NCBI RefSeq assembly: GCF_964340395.1
Contig: NC_135554.1
Coordinates: forward strand, 1,669,501 to 1,733,500
Origin: Glandiceps talaboti
Lineage: Eukaryota > Hemichordata > Enteropneusta > Spengelidae
Length of the DNA stretch: 64,000 nt
Reading direction: 5' to 3'
Numbering within the stretch: the first letter of the stretch is position 1; every line of letters starts with the position of its first letter. Of this stretch, positions 30,001 to 39,000 are shown piece after piece. The notes below the pieces were generated by a model that worked only from the letters and a program-made list of their open reading frames with translations, was not told the origin of the DNA and ran no database searches. The translations under genes and the position numbers were made by a program.

Positions 30001-33000
30001 ATTTTATTCCTCTACTAGTATTGGATTATCTTACAATATTTTATTCCCTCTACTAGTATTGGATAACCTTACAATATTTTATTCCTCTACTAGTATTGGA
30101 TAACCTTACAATATTTTATTCCTCTACTAGTATTGGATTATCTTACAATATTTTATTCCCTCTACTAGTATTGGATTATCTTACAATATTTTATTCCCTC
30201 TACTAGTATTGGATAACCTTACAATATTTTATTCCCTCTACTAGTATTGGATTATCTTACAATATTTTATTCCCTCTACTAGTATTGGATAACCTTACAA
30301 TATTTTATTCCTCTACTAGTATTGGATAACCTTACAATATTTTATTCCTCTACTAGTATTGGATTATCTTACAATATTTTATTCCCTCTACTAGTATTGG
30401 ATTATCTTACAATATTTTATTCCTCTACTAGTATTGGATTATCTTACAATATTTTATTCCTCTACTAGTATTGGATAACCTTACAATATTTTATTTCCTC
30501 TACTAGTATTGGATAACCTTACAATATTTTATTCCTCTACTAGTATTGGATAATCTTACAATATTTTATTCCTCTACTAGTATTGGATTATCTTACAATA
30601 TTTTATTCCTCTACTAGTATTGGATTATCTTACAATATTTTATTCTTCTACTAGTATTGGATTATCTTACAATATTTTATTCCCTCTACTAGTATTGGAT
30701 TATCTTACAATATTTTATTCTTCTACTAGTATTGGATTATCTTACAATATTTTATTCCTCTACTAGTATTGGATAACCTTACAATATTTTATTCCTCTAC
30801 TAGTATTGGATTATCTTACAATATTTTATTCCTCTACTAGTATTGGATTATCTTACAATATTTTATTCCTCTACTAGTATTGGATAACCTTACAATATTT
30901 TATTTCCTCTACTAGTATTGGATTATCTTACAATATTTTATTCCTCTACTAGTACTGGATTATCTTACAATATTTTATTCCCTCTACTAGTACTGGATAA
31001 CCTTACAATATTTTATTCCTCTACTAGTATTGGATAACCTTACAATATTTTATTCCTCTACTTGTACTGGATAACCTTACAATATTTTATTCCTCTACTA
31101 GTATTGGATAACCTTACAATATTTTATTCCTCTACTAGTATTGGATAACCTTACAATATTTTATTCCTCTACTAGTATTGGGTAACCTTACAATATTTTA
31201 TTCCTCTACTAGTATTGGATAACCTTACAATATTTTATTCCTCTACTTGTATTGGATTATCTTACAATATTTTATTCCTCTACTAGTATTGGATAACCTT
31301 ACAATATTTTATTCCTCTACTAGTATTGGATTATCTTACAAATTGAATATTTTATTCCCTCTACTAGTATTGGATAACCTTACAATATTTTATTCCTCTA
31401 CTTGTATTGGATTATCTTACAATATTTTATTCCTCTACTAGTACTGGATAACCTTACAATATTTTATTCCCTCTACTAGTATTGGATAACCTTACAATAT
31501 TTTATTCCCTCTACTAGTATTGGATAACCTTACAATATTTTATTCCCTCTACTAGTATTGGATAACCTTACAATATTTTATTCCTCTACTTCTATTTGAT
31601 TATCTTACAATATTTTATTCCTCTACTAGTATTGGATAACCTTACAATATTTTATTCCTCTACTAGTATTGGATAACCTTACAATATTTTATTCCTCTAC
31701 TAGTATTGGATTATCTTACAATATTTTATTCCCTCTACTAGTATTGGATTATCTTACAATATTTTATTCCTCTACTAGTATTGGATTATCTTACAATATT
31801 TTATTCCTCTACTAGTATTGGATAACCTTACAATATTTTATTTCCTCTACTAGTATTGGATAACCTTACAATATTTTATTCCTCTACTAGTATTGGATAA
31901 TCTTACAATATTTTATTCCTCTACTAGTATTGGATTATCTTACAATATTTTATTCCTCTACTAGTATTGGATTATCTTACAATATTTTATTCTTCTACTA
32001 GTATTGGATTATCTTACAATATTTTATTCTTCTACTAGTATTGGATTATCTTACAATATTTTATTCCCTCTACTAGTACTGGATTATCTTACAATATTTT
32101 ATTCCCTCTACTAGTACTGGATAACCTTACAATATTTTATTCCCTCTACTAGTATTGGATTATCTTACAATATTTTATTCTTCTACTAGTATTGGATTAT
32201 CTTACAATATTTTATTCCTCTACTAGTATTGGATAACCTTACAATATTTTATTCCTCTACTAGTATTGGATAACCTTACAATATTTTATTCCTCTACTAG
32301 TATTGGATAACCTTACAATATTTTATTCTTCTACTAGTATTGGATAACCTTACAATATTTTATTCCTCTACTAGTATTGGATAACCTTACAATATTTTAT
32401 TCCTCTACTAGTATTGGATAACCTTACAATATTTTATTCCTCTACTTGTACTGGATAACCTTACAATATTTTATTCCTCTACTAGTATTGGATAACCTTA
32501 CAATATTTTATTCCTCTACTAGTATTGGATTATCTTACAATATTTTATTCCTCTACTAGTATTGGATAACCTTACAATATTTTATTCCTCTACTAGTATT
32601 GGATAACCTTACAATATTTTATTCCTCTACTAGTATTGGATAACCTTACAATATTTTATTCCTCTACTTGTACTGGATAACCTTACAATATTTTATTCCT
32701 CTACTTGTACTGGATAACCTTACAATATTTTATTCCTCTACTAGTATTGGATAACCTTACAATATTTTATTCCCTCTACTAGTATTGGATAACCTTACAA
32801 TATTTTATTCCTCTACTAGTATTGGATAACCTTACAATATTTTATTCCTCTACTTCTATTTGATTATCTTACAATATTTTATTCCTCTACTTGTACTGGA
32901 TAACCTTACAATATTTTATTCCCTCTACTAGTATTGGATTATCTTACAAATTGAATATTTTATTCCTCTACTAGTATTGGATAACCTTACAATATTTTAT

Positions 33001-36000
33001 TCCCTCTACTAGTATTGGATAACCTTACAATATTTTATTCCTCTACTAGTATTGGATAACCTTACAATATTTTATTCCTCTACTAGTATTGGATAATCTT
33101 ACATTATTTTATTCCTCTACTAGTATTGGATAACCTTACAATATTTTATTCCTCTACTAGTATTGGATAACCTTACAATATTTTATTCCCTCTACTAGTA
33201 TTTAGTTTGAAGCTAACCACCTTTTCACACCACCTGGTATTTGGAGAGTTCCAATTAAACTGACTTTCATGGCAGGAACTACATGGTTGTCAATTTCTAT
33301 AGATTCTCTTCTATGTCTGAAAGATAAAACATATGGTCAATAAATTAAATCACACCCAATTCTATGATTACATGTGACAATATCAAATCGCACCCAATTC
33401 TATGATTACATGTGACAATATCAAATCACACCCAATTCTATGATTACATGTGACAATATCAGATCACACCCAATTCTATGATAACATGTGACAATATCAA
33501 ATCACACCCAATTCTATGATTACATGTGACAATATCAAATCACACCCAATTCTATGATTACATGTGACAATATCAAATCACACCCAATTCTATGATTACA
33601 TGTGACAATATCAAATCACACCCAATTCTATGATTACATGTGACAATATCAGATCACACCCAATTCTATGATTAGCCTGTACTCACCTGCCATGTTTGAA
33701 ACATTTGGCTTTAATGGGGTCTGTACTCACCTGCCATGTTTCTGTGCATATAAACTGCCATTACCTTCATGCTCAATTCTATAAAGTAATAGATGGCCTC
33801 CAGTAGTCTGAAAATAACATTCAATCTCATTTTAGAATAAGTGACATCAATCCAAGAGAATAAAATAAAAGTGCTTTGAGATACATATGTGCAAGGGAAC
33901 ACATACACACATACACTCATGCACACACAGACTGACGGGACCCAATGTAGCAGCCAGGGATTTCCTCACGCTGGTCGGCACCGGTCGGCACCATTCGGGA
34001 CTCAGTCTTGGCGACCAATACTCAAAAGTTGCCGACCACCAGCTTCAAGTGTCACAATTGGTTACCATCGACCCCACACACACTCACTTTAATAATTGTA
34101 CTTTCATTTTCTGCCCACATGGGCATATTGATTAAAAAGATAATGAAGTATTAAAATGTCTTTGAGAAATGAACAATGTAGATGACCATTAATTACAATA
34201 ATGACAAATACTCAACTATAAAGACGAAGTGTGAACTGACAACAGCTGACGCTATACATTGATATCTGCATGTACAGTGAGTACGTGTGAATTACAGGGC
34301 AAACACGATGCTGCAGACTTTCGAATAGCATTCTTCAGCGTCGTCAAAAAAGTATAACAGCCTCATATACCTTTTTATAAAGTGTTGATGTTGTGTCCGA
34401 TCATTAGTTTTCTGTTCAATTTTACTCTGAAAACCCTTTTAGTTAGTAGTTTGACATCGTACATAGCACGACGATGAAAACATGTAATTTCCAAAATGGC
34501 GGGTGGTGACGTCACAAATGTCTCATGTATCACGAGATTTCGTCTAAACACGATGCGTATGTGTGGGTATACGCAACTTTTTAGAGTTTTGAAACTGCAG
34601 TCGTCTTTGGATATTTAGTTTGATTGAAACAACTTTAGCTTTTCTGAGAAAACTAATCAAAAACTGTGATTGAAAAATACCGCCAATGGCGTTGTAGCAC
34701 AACTGTACAGTTTTTAAAAATGTTTATTCATATGGTAGTCCATGCTAACAATAAGTGGTCATTTGTTGAATGACTATCCAGTTGCCTATCCAACCATGCT
34801 GCTATCTTTACGATATATGCTATCATTTGGCTGTTGCTATGGGCGTGGTCATGTTGTTAGATATATTTGCATACATTTTTGTATGTTTTTGTTCACTTGT
34901 GTATGAACTCCTGATATTATCCTTGCAATATAAGTGATCATTTGGCTGTTGCCATGGGTGTGGTCTTGTTGCTAGGCACATTTACATATATTTTTTGAAT
35001 GTTTATTCAATTGTCTATTAATCCCTGTTGTTATCTTTGCAATATATGTGATCATTTGGCTGTTGCTATGGGTGTGGTCTTGTTGCTAGGCAAATTTACA
35101 TACATTTTTTGAATGTTTAATCAATTGTCTATTAATCCCCGTTATCTTCACATTATATGTGATCATTTGGCTGTTGCTATGGGCGTGGTCTTGTTGCTAG
35201 GCACATTTGCATACATTTTTTGAATGTTTATTCATTTGTCTTTCTATTCCTGTTGTCATCTTTACAATATGTGTGATTATTTGGCTGTTGCTATGGGCGT
35301 GGTCTTGTTGCTAGGCAAATTTACATACAGTTTTTGAATGTTTAATCAATTGTCTATTAATCCCCGTTATCTTCACATTATATGTGATCATTTGGCTGTT
35401 GCTATGGGCGTGGTCTTGTTGCTTGGCACATTTGCATACATTTTTTGAATGTTTATTCATTTGTCTTTCTATTCCTGTTGTCATCTTTACAATATGTGTG
35501 ATTATTTGGCTGTTGCTATGGGCGTGGTCTTGTTGCTAGGCAAATTTACATACATTTTTTGAATGCTTATTCAATTGTCTATCAATCCCTGTTGTTATCT
35601 TTGTGAAATACACGACCGTTTGGTTGTTGCTAAGGGCGAGGTCATGGTTTTGTCAAAATGTTTTGAAGCAAATGTGCAGAATAACACTTTCTGAAACATC
35701 TCACCAAGTTTCAGACTCGGTGACCAAGTACTTTTTGAGATATAAGTAAGCCCTAATTTGCATATCACTGATGGAATCATCATGTCATGAACAAATCTTA
35801 CTTTCTACCCCCTTAAGAATGTTCCCACCAAATTTCGCACCGATCTGCTCATTAGTTTTTGAGTTTAATTTTTTTGACCAAAAATCACATTTTTCGACCC
35901 AAATCACACATCGGTGATGCGATCGTTTTCATTTGAAAAATTTCCCAACTCGACACCCAAGGTAATACATTAACCAAATATCATGGCAATCGGTCCAGCA

Positions 36001-39000
36001 GTTGTTTAAGTTGTTACACACGCACGCACGCACACGGTTTTGGCTCCAACTCATGGACTGTTATCATGCATATAATTTTTCTTCTCTGAAAGTCTTTCAA
36101 GGGTGAATATCCAAGTTTCTCTAATGCATCTTGATATGTTTACTCGCTTGGTGACACCATGTTGATTTTGATTGACAAGCTTTGAACATGATGACCCCAA
36201 TGTCAAACATTCTACAATAAAAATGTTCTTACTGTTATCGTATGAGGGTGCAGCAAGGAACAACAGTCGTTTGTGCCTTCGGCAATCGCAGTTCCTGTCA
36301 GTATGCATTAGTACGAAGAGAGGCGACGACTTTGATTTAGATGAAATGTAGCAAAAGAGGCACAAATGACTATCGACAGTCTATAGAATAACAACAAATA
36401 CTTTGGTACTCACAGTGACTGCAAGTCCAGTAGAATCTGGCTTCCATTCAGCAAACTGATTTCTACCTAGTACTATAACAGAATCATCAGATCGCCTGTA
36501 ACTCACTGCATGCACACATGGCTGAAATTAGATGACACAATAATTAATTCTGTTATTGAAATCAACACATACCTGAGTAATGTATACATGTATATGTAGT
36601 TGTACGTTTATGTAGATTTCCAAAATCACATCCTTGTACACTTCATGATCAGATTTCAAGTTTAGTCAAGGTACATTTATATATTTTCATGTTAAATGGT
36701 GTAAGTTAGATTATCTTTTAGAGTGATGTGATGCAGATTAAAGTTCTGTCTGCCTTTGAAAGCTACAAACTCTATTGTCGGATGAATCAAAGTCTTTTGG
36801 GGATGAATAAAAGTGGAGATCATTGCGTGAAAATGCTCACAAATGTACACAAATTGCAACGAGGTTCTGATGCTTGCCAACATGTTTGATGACATCACAG
36901 CCGATGGAAAACCCCAGCATGCATTATCACTACGTACGAGTGTCGGCGTGAGTGAAAGATACCGACATCATTGTTGATGTCGCGTTGGACATCAACGTCA
37001 TGTACGATCAGTTCACACATTCTTTACTCCTAAATTACACTTTCATACATCTGGTGTGAGATCGGTCTTTTTCTTTTCCTTGTTTGACTGGACTTTTTAT
37101 TGTCTTTATAAGGACTTTCTCATTGAACAAAGTACATTGTCACCGTCATTGAGCATACAATGTAGATAGTGACGGGTCCCAGGGACCCACCGGTGAAAAT
37201 TGAAGCGGGTCCCATTCAAATGCATTGCGTCCCGGACGCGGAATAACGCGTTAACGCGAACCCTGTATAACCATAACAAATTGTGTATGTCCTATAAAGT
37301 TAGTTGATGTACCTTACAGTGTTAATGAATAATTTGCAGATATATAATTAATGATTTTCGGTAATTAACTTAAGATATATCATAAGAATGCATACTTGAA
37401 TTTCAATATCATTTAATACATGTACGTTAACCATAACAAAGCGAATATGTCTTATAAAATTTGTTGATATCTATAGGTTACAGTTTTCATGAAATATTTG
37501 CATAATTAATGATTTTAGATAACTACATGTAGGCTGTATCTTAAAAATGCAAGCTTCAAATTTTGTATAATATGGTACATATATCAACCATAATAATATG
37601 CACCTACATTGTTTCCTATGAAGTTTGTTGCTACAACATTTACCTTTAATGAATATTTTGAATAATGAATGATATTCAGTAATTAAGCAGTATCATGCAC
37701 TCTTCAAATTCCGTATAATTTGGCACATACATTAACCTGAGAAAGCACGCTTGTCCAAAAAAAACCTGTTACCATAGGTTTTTTTTAGTTTACTGAGTTA
37801 TTTCATAATTAGTGATTCTCTTACGGGGGAGGCATTCAGTTTAAATCTGGTACCTTAATTTCACATACTGCATATGACATATACATGTAGCTGCTGAGAT
37901 TTTGTTGGAAAGGCAAATTTTGTAAGGAAAACTACAGCTAAGAGAACAGTGTGTAACAGATCAGAGTCCTTCTACATGTATAAATCTATAAGGCGCACTA
38001 TAGTAAATAATGATAAAATTCCACAATTACATGTAACAAGTCACTGACAATGACATAGTCCTCGCTATGATTGGGTTTTAAGGAACTGGCAGTTTATGTT
38101 GTCATTTTCTTGATATCACTACTCTCATCACGCAACAACACTTGTGAACCTGGGGGGACCGGGACCTGTTCAAGCATGTCTGAGTTATGGCTTTGGACAT
38201 GAAAACTGCGCCAACAAAATCGCTGCCAGGCAGCCATATCGGATTGTATCACGACGAAAATGGATATGCACATGTATGTGATAGAACACTGTGCTAATAC
38301 CAACTTTGAATGAGATCTGTTCAAGCATGTCTGAGTTATGGCTTTAGACAGGGAAAATTCGCAAACAAAATGACTGCTAGGCACCCATATTGGATTGTAT
38401 CATGAAACAAATTGACGTGCATATGTATGCCATTGTATGTTACCCCTGTACCAAGTTTGAAAAAAATCGGTCCAGGCATCTCAAAGAAATGGTTGTGGAC
38501 AGACGGAGGAACCCAATCCATAAGTTCTGTCAGGGACTAAAAAGGAAACAGTATCTTTATTTAATTAAAGATACAGTACAGGGATATTGGAGTACAATTA
38601 TGCTGTAAATGTAAGTACATACTACAAAACAACCCAAGTTTTAGCCATATGGGAAGCTCTGAGGACCCTTGAAAGAGTGTATCTTGACTCATACTACTTA
38701 TTATGGGAAGTGTTGTAAACAAGTGAGAGCTTGACTGTTACAGATATGCAAAGTATATGTCAAATATTATGTTATTGATACGCTAATATGCAAATTATAT
38801 GCTGTTTGGCTACAATCCTGGAGAGAACTGATTTACCTCGTTTACCCTGTATACCAAAATTTAGTCAGTTCTAGCCATTATCCTAACTGTGTACCAAAAT
38901 TTGTTGCAATTGAGCCAGTCATTTATGACAAAACAGGGAAACAGACAAACACACACCCGCACACAGACACACACACAGATAGACATCACTAAAACATAAC

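Noticed and set aside
24217-33674. Possible CRISPR-like array
   Set aside because: Units are directly contiguous with no unique spacers, in an animal intron.
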